Positions 51,692 through 59,400 of a stretch of 64,000 nt of DNA are shown here, one piece after another (within the stretch, counting starts at the first letter, position 1; each line of letters begins with the position of its first letter). The translations under genes were made by a program, and so were the position numbers. The notes under the pieces are model-generated. The model was not told the DNA's origin and made no database searches. It saw nothing but the letters and a program-made list of their open reading frames with translations. Location of the stretch: NCBI RefSeq assembly GCF_001510715.1, contig NZ_LMTJ01000008.1, positions 62,001 through 126,000 of the forward strand, given 5' to 3'. Source of the stretch: Bacillus sp. FJAT-29814. Lineage in GTDB: Bacteria; Bacillota; Bacilli; Bacillales; Cytobacillaceae.

Positions 51692-51911
51692 CACTGATTC
51701 CCTCCTTATGGTTAATAATGCGCTTTTCTCTTTACAATATCAAAAATTGCCTCAAAAAGATAGTGATATAGATTGGAAGAATGGCAGATTATTTTTTTGC
51801 GCGAGCATCTCGATTCTTAATTTTTTGCTATTCCAGACAAAAGGTTTACCCTTGCCGGAAATGGGTGAATAATAAATATATAAAGATTTACAGTGGAATG
51901 AGGATTACAAT

Positions 51912-52250
51912 ATGCAGGAATATGAACGGCTAAAAGCAAGGGTGGATTTACTCCAATATCATCAAAAGTTGTTATTGGAGCTGGTCGATAACCCTAAGCT
52001 TTCATTTTATCGATTAGTGATCGAGTCCGGGATTACCGAAACTGAAATCACCAATTTTTATTCTTTATGTGATAAATTGAGCAAAAAAATGGCAGAACAA
52101 AAAGCGGAAGGATATGTGAACTTTCATCCGCTTTTCGAAGAGCTATTATTTTCCATGCCGGTAAGTCTGGATGCAAGTAAGGTTGTAAAGGCCTGCTTGG
52201 ATCAAGATTTATACAGGCCCATGTTTATGGAGTTCGCCAAATACATTTAA
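51912..52250 (+). CDS. yhaI: DUF1878 family protein YhaI
   Basis: 112 residues, helical and soluble (YERLKARVDLLQYHQKLLLE, then FYRLVIESGITETEITNFYS). Matches YhaI/DUF1878, a Bacillus protein of unknown function next to scoC. Start ATG; the ribosome site is modest (GAGGA). Convergent with scoC with only five bases between the stops, so 3' ends overlap. Confidence 0.85.
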   Translation: MQEYERLKARVDLLQYHQKLLLELVDNPKLSFYRLVIESGITETEITNFYSLCDKLSKKMAEQKAEGYVNFHPLFEELLFSMPVSLDASKVVKACLDQDLYRPMFMEFAKYI

Positions 52251-52255
52251 CAAGT

Positions 52256-52834
52256 TTAGGCCAGTTCATGTTCTTCAGTGGTTTCCGCTTTTTTAAGCCT
52301 GCCATTTTCTTCGATAAATTTGGTTTCAATATTATGGAAGGAACGCTCGAAAATTTCCATGAAATCATCGCCATAAATGTTGCGAATAATGGCCATTATT
52401 TCAATAATATCCGGAAACTTGCCATACAAGGCCCTTAACGGCAATGCGCCAGTGAATGCAGCATTTCCATCCGGATGATAGGTTTCCATTGATTTTAGGA
52501 GAAGGTCCTCGCCTTCCTTAGTCAACTGGATGTAAGTATTGCGCTTATCATTTTCTTTTTTTGAAAACTTCAACAAACCTCTCTCTTCTAACTTTTTTGA
52601 AAAATTAAAAGCGGTTGAGACGTGCATTACCCCAAATTTTGCAACATCAGAGATCGAAGCACCATTTAAATGATAGGCAATCCAAAGAATATGGTGTTCA
52701 TTAATATTTAAATCATACGGTTTAATCCATTGCTGCCAGTCTTTCTCAATTGATTTCCATAACGCTTTACTAAGTTGCGCAATTCTTTGACTAAAAAGCA
52801 TCGCTTCCTTCATTGAATATTCTTTCTCTGTCAT
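52256..52834 (-). CDS. scoC: MarR-family regulator ScoC (Hpr)
   Basis: 192 residues. Residues about 20-110 match the ScoC winged-helix core closely (KALWKSIEKDWQQWIKPYDL, INEHHILWIAYHLNGASISD, GVMHVSTAFNFSKKLEERG). ScoC represses extracellular protease, sporulation and oligopeptide transport genes in the transition state. The C-terminus (IYGDDFMEIFERSFHNIE) also matches. The ATG at 52834 has AGGTG nine bases upstream; the ATG at 52840 and GTG at 52846 are closer to it. Confidence 0.93.
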   Translation of the reverse strand: MTEKEYSMKEAMLFSQRIAQLSKALWKSIEKDWQQWIKPYDLNINEHHILWIAYHLNGASISDVAKFGVMHVSTAFNFSKKLEERGLLKFSKKENDKRNTYIQLTKEGEDLLLKSMETYHPDGNAAFTGALPLRALYGKFPDIIEIMAIIRNIYGDDFMEIFERSFHNIETKFIEENGRLKKAETTEEHELA

Positions 52835-53129
52835 CCCCATTTTCACCTACTTTATTATTACTCTACTATCATTATGCCAATAAAATAAAAATTAATAAAG
52901 AAAAAATTCACAAAATTTTAGAAATTGTAATACTTATATTTTAATTTTTAATATAATTCGGTTTTATTTTCATTATTCCTGCTAGAAAATGGCAACTTTT
53001 TAGAAAAATAATAGATAAAAAGATTTCCTCAAATAGTTTAGCCCATCCGTCTCATAGGAATGGACGATAAAACATATAATTAGTTACAACATCATTCAAA
53101 ATATTGAATCCTATCAGGGGGACAACAAA
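52835..53129. promoter_or_regulatory. AT-rich divergent region upstream of scoC
   Basis: About 295 bases, very AT-rich, holding the scoC promoter and that of the small plus-strand gene. No repeat or gene recognised. Confidence 0.35.
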
Positions 53130-53321
53130 ATGAAGAGTGCTGCTGTGATCTTTTTTATTTTATGTGCCATTTCGTTTTTGGGTGCCGGTAAATATTTTAT
53201 GGACTTGCAAAGACCTGGTGTTTATCCACCGAAGCAGATGTTAAAAAAACGGGCTGGAACTTTGGCTGCAGGTGGTGGGGTCTGTTTATTGATAGGGTTC
53301 CTTTTTTCTTTCTTTCAATAG
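53130..53321 (+). CDS. Small two-helix membrane protein, unknown function
   Basis: 63 residues: helix 1 SAAVIFFILCAISFLGAGKY, a loop with PGVYPPKQMLKKRAG, helix 2 GGGVCLLIGFLFSFFQ. AGGGGGA lies upstream of the ATG. Single gene before a bidirectional terminator. Family not recognised. Confidence 0.68.
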   Translation: MKSAAVIFFILCAISFLGAGKYFMDLQRPGVYPPKQMLKKRAGTLAAGGGVCLLIGFLFSFFQ

Positions 53322-53336
53322 AATAGTAAATTTAAG

Positions 53337-53362
53337 AAAAGAACCCGGATGGGTTCTTTTCT
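53337..53362. terminator. Bidirectional terminator between convergent genes
   Basis: AAAAGAACCC and GGGTTCTTTT pair around GGAT. Confidence 0.85.
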
Positions 53363-53381
53363 TTGTCTGATCATCCGGTCA

Positions 53382-53909
53382 TTATTTTTGAATGACGGCA
53401 TTTGATGACGATAAGTTTGTTCTTTTAAAAATGGATTGAGCAATTGGATACAAAATAACCATTACTACTGTATTGATGGCGGTAGCCGGTAAAACTGCAA
53501 CTCCAAACAGAGCAGCAAACGGGCCAGGTAAGCCAACGATTAAGTAGGCAGAACCTAAAAACACCGTACCAGAAACGAGTGTGCCAATCGCAGTCAATAC
53601 GCCAACACTCACAATGTTAGTTCGGTACTTTTTGAGTGCCAAAAACAAACCGAAAAAGACCAATGCAGTGATAGGCTTATCAATGATATTTGGAATTTGG
53701 CCGCCAGGGAACCCGGTGGTTAATGCAGTTAATACACCGGTAACAATCGATAGCAGGATGACACTTTTGATTTCAGGAATTAGAATAATTCCCAAAAACA
53801 TCATCGCCAGCATCATATCTGGCTTGATCGGGAAAGCCGGCATTACCGCATGGAGGACTACTCCAATTCCCGCTAATAGTGCTAAGATAGTCAGTTTTTT
53901 CGTATTCAT
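53382..53909 (-). CDS. trpP: Tryptophan transporter TrpP
   Basis: 175 residues with about five membrane helices; begins MNTKKLTILALLAGIGVVLH and contains FPIKPDMMLAMMFLGIIL and FPGGQIPNIIDKP, characteristic of TrpP (YhaG), an ECF S-like tryptophan uptake protein. In B. subtilis its translation is repressed by TRAP when tryptophan is plentiful; the leader here holds NAG triplets around the ribosome site (separate entry). Located next to scoC and hit as in B. subtilis. Confidence 0.93.
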   Translation of the reverse strand: MNTKKLTILALLAGIGVVLHAVMPAFPIKPDMMLAMMFLGIILIPEIKSVILLSIVTGVLTALTTGFPGGQIPNIIDKPITALVFFGLFLALKKYRTNIVSVGVLTAIGTLVSGTVFLGSAYLIVGLPGPFAALFGVAVLPATAINTVVMVILYPIAQSIFKRTNLSSSNAVIQK

Positions 53910-53935
53910 TTCTCATCTCTCCTCTGCTTTTCTAA
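53910..53935 (-). promoter_or_regulatory. Probable TRAP-binding leader of trpP
   Basis: On the minus strand the bases before the trpP ATG hold a series of NAG triplets (TAG, AAG, CAG, GAG, GAG, GAG) at short intervals, with the GGAG among them acting as ribosome site. This resembles the (G/U)AG-repeat TRAP site that overlaps the trpP start region in B. subtilis. Spacing is imperfect, so moderate confidence. Confidence 0.5.
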
Positions 53936-54050
53936 GCTATTTATTCCTCCTGTAGTGCACTCGTTGCCTGCAGCGAAGAATTTACAAACATTATAACATA
54001 ATAGTATCCTATAAATAAAGATATAATTTTCAGACAATTAGCACCTTATT

Positions 54051-54473
54051 TTATGAAAGGTGCTTGGAAATGGTGGAGGCAATATCCCGGAGCATTTCTG
54101 GCGTGTAGTCGCTTTGATTATTTTTCCAAACTGCCCCAAATCCGTCACCTGTTCCATAGCGCGGGATTAAATGGAGGTGGAAATGGAAAACTGATTGTCC
54201 GGCTTTTTCCCCATTATTATTAATCGTATTTAAACCTACTGGTTCAAATTCCGTTTTTAACGCATTTGCGATTGCCGGAACGACTTCATAAAGATTTCTT
54301 GCGATTTCAGGTGTCAATTCATAGATGTTTTCTTTATGTACTTTCGGGATCACCAGCGTATGTCCTTTGGTTACCTGACTAATGTCGAGAAATGCTAAAA
54401 CATGTTCATTTTCAAATACCTTGGCTGATGGAATTTCGCCATTAACGATCTTACAAAAAATACAATTACTCAT
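54051..54473 (-). CDS. hit: HIT family protein Hit
   Basis: 140 residues: CIFCKIVNGEIPSAKVFENE with two zinc-type cysteines at the N-terminus, and the histidine triad FHFHLHLIP near residue 98. Hint-type nucleotidyl hydrolase acting on AMP-linked substrates. The ATG at 54473 begins the standard N-terminus MSNCIFC; the TTG at 54488 sits on the AAAGG. Divergent from ecsA as in B. subtilis but here separated by almost 700 bases. A weak hairpin at 54040-54064 may end transcription. Confidence 0.93.
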   Translation of the reverse strand: MSNCIFCKIVNGEIPSAKVFENEHVLAFLDISQVTKGHTLVIPKVHKENIYELTPEIARNLYEVVPAIANALKTEFEPVGLNTINNNGEKAGQSVFHFHLHLIPRYGTGDGFGAVWKNNQSDYTPEMLRDIASTISKHLS

Positions 54474-54509
54474 TTGCTCTTGCCACAACCTTTCTTCGTT
54501 TTGGCTAAT

Positions 54510-54533
54510 CAGAATTTATATTCATAAATTCTG
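54510..54533. repeat. Perfect inverted repeat in the hit leader
   Basis: CAGAATTTAT (54510-54519) and ATAAATTCTG (54524-54533) pair perfectly across four bases. It lies directly next to copy B of the dispersed element and 37 bases before the hit start. Confidence 0.6.
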
Positions 54534-54604
54534 AACGCATAAATTCAACTAAGCCTCTGTCTTCGTCCTAACGGACTCGCCAGTCGGCGAGTTTTCATTT
54601 ATTT
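54534..54604 (-). repeat. Dispersed leader element, copy B (upstream of hit)
   Basis: On the minus strand it carries the three blocks of copy A (51268-51336). It can form CTCGCC/GGCGAG with a four-base loop and GTCC-GTTA-GGAC hairpins. It points toward hit, whose ATG is 61 bases downstream. Confidence 0.75.
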
Positions 54605-54625
54605 GTATATTTTACCATACAAGGA

Positions 54626-54666
54626 CAGAAAAAGAAAAAGGCAGGATTCGCATGGAATCCCGCCTT
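54626..54666 (-). terminator. Terminator of the hit-ecsA candidate RNA
   Basis: On the minus strand AAGGCGGGATTC and GAATCCTGCCTT form a 12-bp stem (one G-U) and are followed by TTTTTCTTTTTC. The wobble and the T run are correct only for minus-strand transcription. Confidence 0.85.
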
Positions 54667-55043
54667 CTCGAAGGGGAAACTGCTTCAATTTTTACGTTCA
54701 TCAGGAGTGTTCTTTGATAAACACCTCATTTGGCATTAGAGTGTTGTTATAAAGAATCATCTTTGTTCAAGCTGACCATCCCCTAAGTGTTTTTATTGGT
54801 TATCCTCACCTTTAAAAACGGACATAGTCTGCGATAAACACCTCATTTACAGTTTATTGTCCATAAACTATGGTGTTATTTGAACTCCAAATGGTTACTT
54901 TGCACATTGTACATTACAACCATCCCCTTATTTGAAACGATTTTTAGAAGCTCTCTGGTTTGAAACGGACATTGTCTTTTGTAGACACCTCATTTCAATT
55001 GTGTGATGAATCTCTTCATCAGGAGAACTCCCCTTCGAAAATT
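54626..55043 (-). ncRNA. Candidate structured non-coding RNA between hit and ecsA
   Basis: No reading frame of note covers this stretch. On the minus strand it begins near 55043 and ends at the terminator at 54626-54666. A perfect 10-bp stem joins its two ends (TCCCCTTCGA at 55029-55038 with TCGAAGGGGA at 54668-54677, plus-strand notation), 350 bases apart. Inside are three copies of AAATGAGGTGT on the minus strand (at 54985-54995, 54838-54848 and 54721-54731), each the 5' arm of a short hairpin, the first two followed by ATGTCCGTTT and later by GGGGATGGT. An 11-base repeat CTCCTGATGAA occurs just inside both ends (55015-55025 and 54697-54707). It does not match 6S, tmRNA, RNase P, SRP RNA or a riboswitch that I know. 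Transcription is inferred; promoter unresolved. Confidence 0.6.
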
Positions 55044-55165
55044 ATGATGCCCACCCACATAGGTTATATACAAAAATAAACTCAAAAAATTGCTGTTAAA
55101 GTTTTTAGTAGCTCAGCCTATTTGATAAAATAGAGAAAATACCATGCTACGGAAGGGCGTTGTCA

Positions 55166-55906
55166 ATGGCTTTATTAACAATCGATAACCTTGTCGGAGG
55201 TTATACGAGGAATCCTGTGTTAAAAGATATTTCCTTTGAAGTGAAGGAAAAAGAATTGGTTGGTTTAATCGGTTTGAATGGGGCGGGAAAAAGTACGTCC
55301 ATCAAGCACATTATCGGATTGATGGAACCGCACCAGGGTGTGATAAAAATAAAAGGAAAAACATTCACTGAAAATAAAGAGGCCTATCGCCGCATGTTTA
55401 GCTTTGTTCCGGAAACGCCAATTTTATATGAGGAATTGACGCTTGAGGAGCATTTGCGTTTGGCTGCGATGGCCTATGGGTTAACCGAGACGGAGTATAA
55501 GCAGCGGGTGACTCCGCTGTTGTCAGAATTCAGAATGGAAAAACGCTTAAACTGGTTCCCGGCCCATTTTTCCAAAGGGATGAAACAAAAGGTGATGATT
55601 ATGTGCGCGTTTTTGGTGCAGCCATCGCTTTATATTGTTGATGAGCCGTTTGTCGGCCTCGATCCGTTGGGGATACAGTCATTGCTTGATTTGATGAAAA
55701 AAATGAAGGATGCGGGAGCGGGGATTTTAATGTCGACCCATATTCTTGCCACCGCTGAAAAATATTGCGACCGGTTCGTGATTTTACATGAAGGCAAAAT
55801 TCGGGCTCAGGGGACCTTAGAACAATTAAGGGAGCAATTTTCGATGCCGTCTGCATCCCTTGACGACATCTATATTCAATTAACAAAGGAAGAAAATTAT
55901 GTTTGA
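55166..55906 (+). CDS. ecsA: ABC transporter ATP-binding protein EcsA
   Basis: 246 residues: Walker A GLNGAGKST, signature FSKGMKQK, Walker B YIVDEPFVGLDP. EcsA is the ATPase of the Ecs exporter, which clears peptide remnants from the membrane and affects protein secretion and sporulation in B. subtilis. ATG at 55166, GGAAGGG eight bases upstream. Overlaps ecsB by eight bases. Confidence 0.95.
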   Translation: MALLTIDNLVGGYTRNPVLKDISFEVKEKELVGLIGLNGAGKSTSIKHIIGLMEPHQGVIKIKGKTFTENKEAYRRMFSFVPETPILYEELTLEEHLRLAAMAYGLTETEYKQRVTPLLSEFRMEKRLNWFPAHFSKGMKQKVMIMCAFLVQPSLYIVDEPFVGLDPLGIQSLLDLMKKMKDAGAGILMSTHILATAEKYCDRFVILHEGKIRAQGTLEQLREQFSMPSASLDDIYIQLTKEENYV

Positions 55907-57110
55907 TGACAAGAAGTTATGGAGGGACCGTGCGAGCGCCCGGATGAAGGATTTGGGGCGATACCTACGCTACATATTCAACGGTCACCTTGTCATTGTG
56001 TTGTTATTTCTAATAGGTACTGGAGCTTTTTATTATCAACAATGGGTCCAAACTCTTCCTGCAGATTTCCCTGCGGAGCTTATTATTGCCGTTTTTGTTG
56101 GTTTATTCCTGACTTATAGTCCTGTATACAACTTTTTGTTTGAAGCGGACAAAGTGTTTATCATTCCGCTGGAGGACAGACTAAAAGGGTATTTTTGGCG
56201 GTCAGGAGTCGTAAGTTTTGTATTTCAAGGTTACATACTTTTAATGGTTTTGGCAGTCTTTATGCCAATGTATGCCAAAGTAAGCAATACAGGATTCAGC
56301 TTGTTTTTTCCGTTCTTATTAGTCCTGTTGGCAGTCAAATCATGGAATTTGGCGGCAAGCTGGCAGATGGATTATTATGTTCAGCCATCTGTTAGAAGAT
56401 CGGACATGGCTGTCCGTTATTTTATGAATGTAACATTTGCCTATTTATTATTAGAACAAGCGAGCTGGCCAATTCTAATGGTAATTGGTTTCCTGATGGC
56501 CTTTTATTTTTGGTACTTTTACAGCCGGACCAGGAAAATGGGATTAAAATGGGACTTGTTAATTGACCAGGAAGAAAAACGGATGGCATCGTTTTATCGG
56601 CTTGCGAACTTGTTTACCGACGTGCCAAAACTAAAGGATTCTGTTAAGCGAAGAAAATGGCTGGATGTCTTTGTTAAAAGTATTCCATTCACGCAGGAAA
56701 AAACTTATTTGTATTTGTTTACACGTACTTTTTTAAGAGCGTCCGACTATCTCGGTTTGTTTATTCGATTGGCCGTGATTGGCGTATTGGGGATTTATTT
56801 TATTTCATTTGGATTGGGTCAAATTTTGCTAGGCGTTTTATTTCTATATTTAACAGGCTTTCAATTACTGCCGTTGTGGAAGCATCATCAAAACAAACTC
56901 TGGGTTGACCTGTATCCAGTTGCTGAAGCATCAAAACAAAAGGACTTTCGGTTTTTGTTAATGGTGATTATGTCAATTGAAACGATAATTTTTGCAACAG
57001 TTATTGGCATCAAAGGTGAAGTTGTCCTAGCGTTGTTTGAGCTGCTAGCTGGTCTATTGTTTAGCTATGTTTTCGTTTATTTTTACAGCAAGAAGCGTAT
57101 AAAAGCTTAA
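55899..57110 (+). CDS. ecsB: ABC transporter permease EcsB
   Basis: 403 residues with about eight membrane helices in two groups (residues 28-160 and 290-400) and a hydrophilic middle loop (RKMGLKWDLLIDQEEKRMAS). Partner of EcsA. Start inside ecsA; a terminator-like hairpin follows before ecsC. Confidence 0.94.
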   Translation: MFDDKKLWRDRASARMKDLGRYLRYIFNGHLVIVLLFLIGTGAFYYQQWVQTLPADFPAELIIAVFVGLFLTYSPVYNFLFEADKVFIIPLEDRLKGYFWRSGVVSFVFQGYILLMVLAVFMPMYAKVSNTGFSLFFPFLLVLLAVKSWNLAASWQMDYYVQPSVRRSDMAVRYFMNVTFAYLLLEQASWPILMVIGFLMAFYFWYFYSRTRKMGLKWDLLIDQEEKRMASFYRLANLFTDVPKLKDSVKRRKWLDVFVKSIPFTQEKTYLYLFTRTFLRASDYLGLFIRLAVIGVLGIYFISFGLGQILLGVLFLYLTGFQLLPLWKHHQNKLWVDLYPVAEASKQKDFRFLLMVIMSIETIIFATVIGIKGEVVLALFELLAGLLFSYVFVYFYSKKRIKA

Positions 57111-57114
57111 ACGA

Positions 57115-57147
57115 AGTGGAAGGGCCAGTTGTCCCTTCCGCTTTTTT
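57115..57147 (+). terminator. Terminator or attenuator between ecsB and ecsC
   Basis: AGTGGAAGGG (57115-57124) pairs with CCCTTCCGCT (57133-57142) with one G-U, followed by six T residues. ecsC must be reached by read-through or its own promoter. Confidence 0.75.
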
Positions 57148-57207
57148 GAAACTTTGTGAGCAATCCCTTCGTAAAAAAGAATACAATTGTTGTAAGGGGT
57201 GGGCAGT

Positions 57208-57930
57208 GTGAACGAATATGAGTTAAAAGTATACGATGAGGTTCAGGAATGGAAGCGGCGTATCACAAAAAGATCGGGAATGATGAATAGGCTATCTAAA
57301 AAAGCGCAGGCAAAGGTCAATGAAGTGATACCGGAAAAAGTCCACGAGATTATGACCGAAAGTATTAAATCCATGGTAAAAGCTACGTTATTTGGCTCGC
57401 AAATGACTACGAATAGAAATCAAGCAGAGGGTTTGACACTTGAGGAAAAAGACGAGCTAGTGCGAAAGAAAATCTCCACTTATCAGAAAACTGCAATGGT
57501 GGAAGGGGCGGGGACGGGGGCCGGTGGAATTTTGCTCGGACTTGCTGACTTTCCATTGCTTTTGACGATAAAAATGAAGTTTTTGTTTGATGCCGCGGCT
57601 ATCTATGGCTTTGATACCAAACAATACGAGGAGCGTCTATTTATGCTGCATGTATTTCAGCTTGCTTTTTCCAGTGATGAGATCCGCCGGAACACATTGG
57701 TCGAAATTGAAAATTGGGAGAGCCGAAAGCAGGTTTTAGCAGAAATGGACTGGCGCAAATTTCAGCAGGAGTACCGAGATTATATTGATTTTGTTAAAAT
57801 GCTACAGCTGGTGCCGGGTATTGGGGCATTTGTGGGTGCCTATGCCAATAACAATCTCCTGAAAAATTTGGGTGAGACGGCAATGAATGCATACCGGTTG
57901 CGCATACTGCAAAAAGCCCCTGAACTTTAA
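57208..57930 (+). CDS. ecsC: EcsC family protein
   Basis: 240 residues. The EcsC pattern is clear: EVQEWKRRITKRSGMMNRLS, then AGTGAGGILLGLADFPLLLT hydrophobic stretch and GIGAFVGAYANNNLL near the end. Role unknown; the gene follows ecsAB in Bacillus. GTG at 57208 has AAGGGG eight bases upstream; an earlier GTG at 57199 overlaps that site. Confidence 0.92.
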   Translation: MNEYELKVYDEVQEWKRRITKRSGMMNRLSKKAQAKVNEVIPEKVHEIMTESIKSMVKATLFGSQMTTNRNQAEGLTLEEKDELVRKKISTYQKTAMVEGAGTGAGGILLGLADFPLLLTIKMKFLFDAAAIYGFDTKQYEERLFMLHVFQLAFSSDEIRRNTLVEIENWESRKQVLAEMDWRKFQQEYRDYIDFVKMLQLVPGIGAFVGAYANNNLLKNLGETAMNAYRLRILQKAPEL

Positions 57931-57948
57931 GTCAGGGGCACGTTTTTT
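57916..57948 (+). terminator. Terminator of ecsC
   Basis: GCCCCTGA (57916-57923) pairs with TCAGGGGC (57932-57939), with six T residues soon after; the stem includes the ecsC stop. Confidence 0.8.
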
Positions 57949-57950
57949 AG

Positions 57951-59117
57951 CTAATGGACCTTGATTGCGGCTGTTCCAAGTGTTTTGGCCGCTATCAGCA
58001 TTCCACGCTCATCAATATCAAATTTTGGATGGTGATGCGGGTAGCCTTCACTGTTTAGTGGTTTGGCGCCTGTAAAAAAGAAGGTTCCCGGTACCTTTTC
58101 CAAATAATAAGCGAAATCTTCCCCGCCCATTTGTGGCTCTGATTTTTCTATAATATTGACCTCCGGCACATCCTTCGCGCAGTAAATCAGGAATTCCGTT
58201 TCATTTGCATGGTTCACCACTGCCGGGTAGCCACGGTAATAGTTGTATTTGTATGTGCTGTCTGATAGATAGCAAGTTCCATGTGTGATCCGTTCCATTT
58301 CGTTCTCAATAAACGTCCTGATTTCTTCATTAAAAGTTCGAACAGTGCCAACAAGCTTTGCTTTGTCAGCAATGACATTGAAGGCATTTTCAGCTGTGAA
58401 GGAAGCAACGGTTACGACTGCTGATTCTACCGGGTTAACCTTGCGGCTGACGATTTGCTGAAGGTTTAGGACAAGCTGCGAAGCCGTGACAATCGCATCC
58501 TTGGTTTTATGAGGCTGAGCGCCATGTCCGCCCTTCCCCTGGATTTCGATTTCAAAGCGATCGGCCGCAGCCATGATTGGGCCATTTCGATACTGGATTT
58601 TCCCTGTTGGCTCTCCAGCCCATAAATGTGTGCCAAAAATGACGTCCACACCGTCCAAGCAGCCGGCTTCAATCATTGATTTGGCACCGCCCGGCGCATA
58701 TTCCTCCGCGTGTTGGTGGATAAAGATATAGGTTCCCTTGAGTTCATCCTTTAGTTCATTTATGGCCTTGGCGAGGATTAAGAGGGTGGCCGTATGACCA
58801 TCATGTCCGCAGGCGTGCATGACGCCAGGAACAGTGGATTTATAGGGGACGTCTTTTTCGTCCTGAATTGGGAGGGCATCGAAGTCCGCCCTTAGGGCAA
58901 CTGTTTTTCCGGGCTTTTTCCCATGCACCCGTGCAACAACACCATTCCCGCCGACATTGCCTTTTACTTCAATATCAAGTTTTTCATAGAATGACTGAAT
59001 GAATTTTGCCGTTTCTTTTTCCTGAAAAGAAAGCTCAGGATGCTGATGCAGGTAGCGGCGGATGGCGACCATTTCCTTATAATAGCCTTCCAATTTGGCA
59101 AACAGACGGTTTAGCAT
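57951..59117 (-). CDS. yhaA: M20 family amidohydrolase (YhaA/AmhX-like aminoacylase)
   Basis: 388 residues of the M20D peptidase/amidohydrolase family. Metal-binding signatures: MHACGHDGHTA, HQHAEEYAPGG, MGGEDFAYY and HHHPKFDID. It hydrolyses N-acyl amino acids or amides using divalent metal; substrate not determined. It follows ecsC convergently as yhaA (amhX) does in B. subtilis. ATG at 59117 has AAAAGGGGGC eight bases upstream; the frame extends to 59153 without a ribosome site. Confidence 0.9.
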   Translation of the reverse strand: MLNRLFAKLEGYYKEMVAIRRYLHQHPELSFQEKETAKFIQSFYEKLDIEVKGNVGGNGVVARVHGKKPGKTVALRADFDALPIQDEKDVPYKSTVPGVMHACGHDGHTATLLILAKAINELKDELKGTYIFIHQHAEEYAPGGAKSMIEAGCLDGVDVIFGTHLWAGEPTGKIQYRNGPIMAAADRFEIEIQGKGGHGAQPHKTKDAIVTASQLVLNLQQIVSRKVNPVESAVVTVASFTAENAFNVIADKAKLVGTVRTFNEEIRTFIENEMERITHGTCYLSDSTYKYNYYRGYPAVVNHANETEFLIYCAKDVPEVNIIEKSEPQMGGEDFAYYLEKVPGTFFFTGAKPLNSEGYPHHHPKFDIDERGMLIAAKTLGTAAIKVH

Positions 59118-59195
59118 ATGTAAAAGCCCCCTTTTGATTGTGGTTATTTTCAAACTATTTTAACATTTTTATAGTGAGTTGGGGAATAAAACAAC

Positions 59196-59217
59196 ACGAG
59201 GCTGAAAATTAGTTCAG
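59196..59217. terminator. Hairpin after the interrupted gene
   Basis: GGCTGAA and TTCAGCC pair across ATTAG. It lies between the end of the gene fragment and yhaA; no strong T run. Confidence 0.5.
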
Positions 59218-59232
59218 CCCCGGTTCACATTT

Positions 59233-59388
59233 TTATATTAAAAACATCGCCACAATTGTCGTGACAACCAACCCGATGACAACCGGAACCAGATTTCTGC
59301 GTGCCAGCTCGAATGGGTCGACATTACAAATGGCGGCAGCCGGTATTAATGCCCATGGAATAAGGGTACCGCCGCCGATGAAAGACAT
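59233..59388 (-). pseudogene. C-terminal remnant of a membrane transporter-like protein (YhfA-like), cut by the integrated element
   Basis: The minus-strand frame ends at 59233-59235 and reads back through FIGGGTLIPWALIPAAAICN and DPFELARRNLVPVVIGLVVT to MFLI, clearly the end of a polytopic membrane protein. The open frame stops at the junction with the recombinase gene; only about 51 codons remain. In B. subtilis yhfA lies next to yhaA, so this is probably its C-terminal end (synteny, moderate). The rest should lie beyond the far end of the mobile element. Confidence 0.6.
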
Positions 59389-59400
59389 GTTTTTATTTTA
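59386..59400. other. Probable attachment-site junction of the integrated element
   Basis: The recombinase stop (59393-59395) lies five bases from the last recognisable base of the interrupted gene. Large serine recombinases cross over at a 2-bp core within short att sites at this kind of position. The exact core cannot be set without the other end. Confidence 0.4.

Noticed and set aside
54669..55037. 6S RNA, RNase P RNA or tmRNA in the hit-ecsA spacer
   Set aside because: None of the diagnostic sequences of these RNAs is present and the internal three-fold repeat does not fit them.
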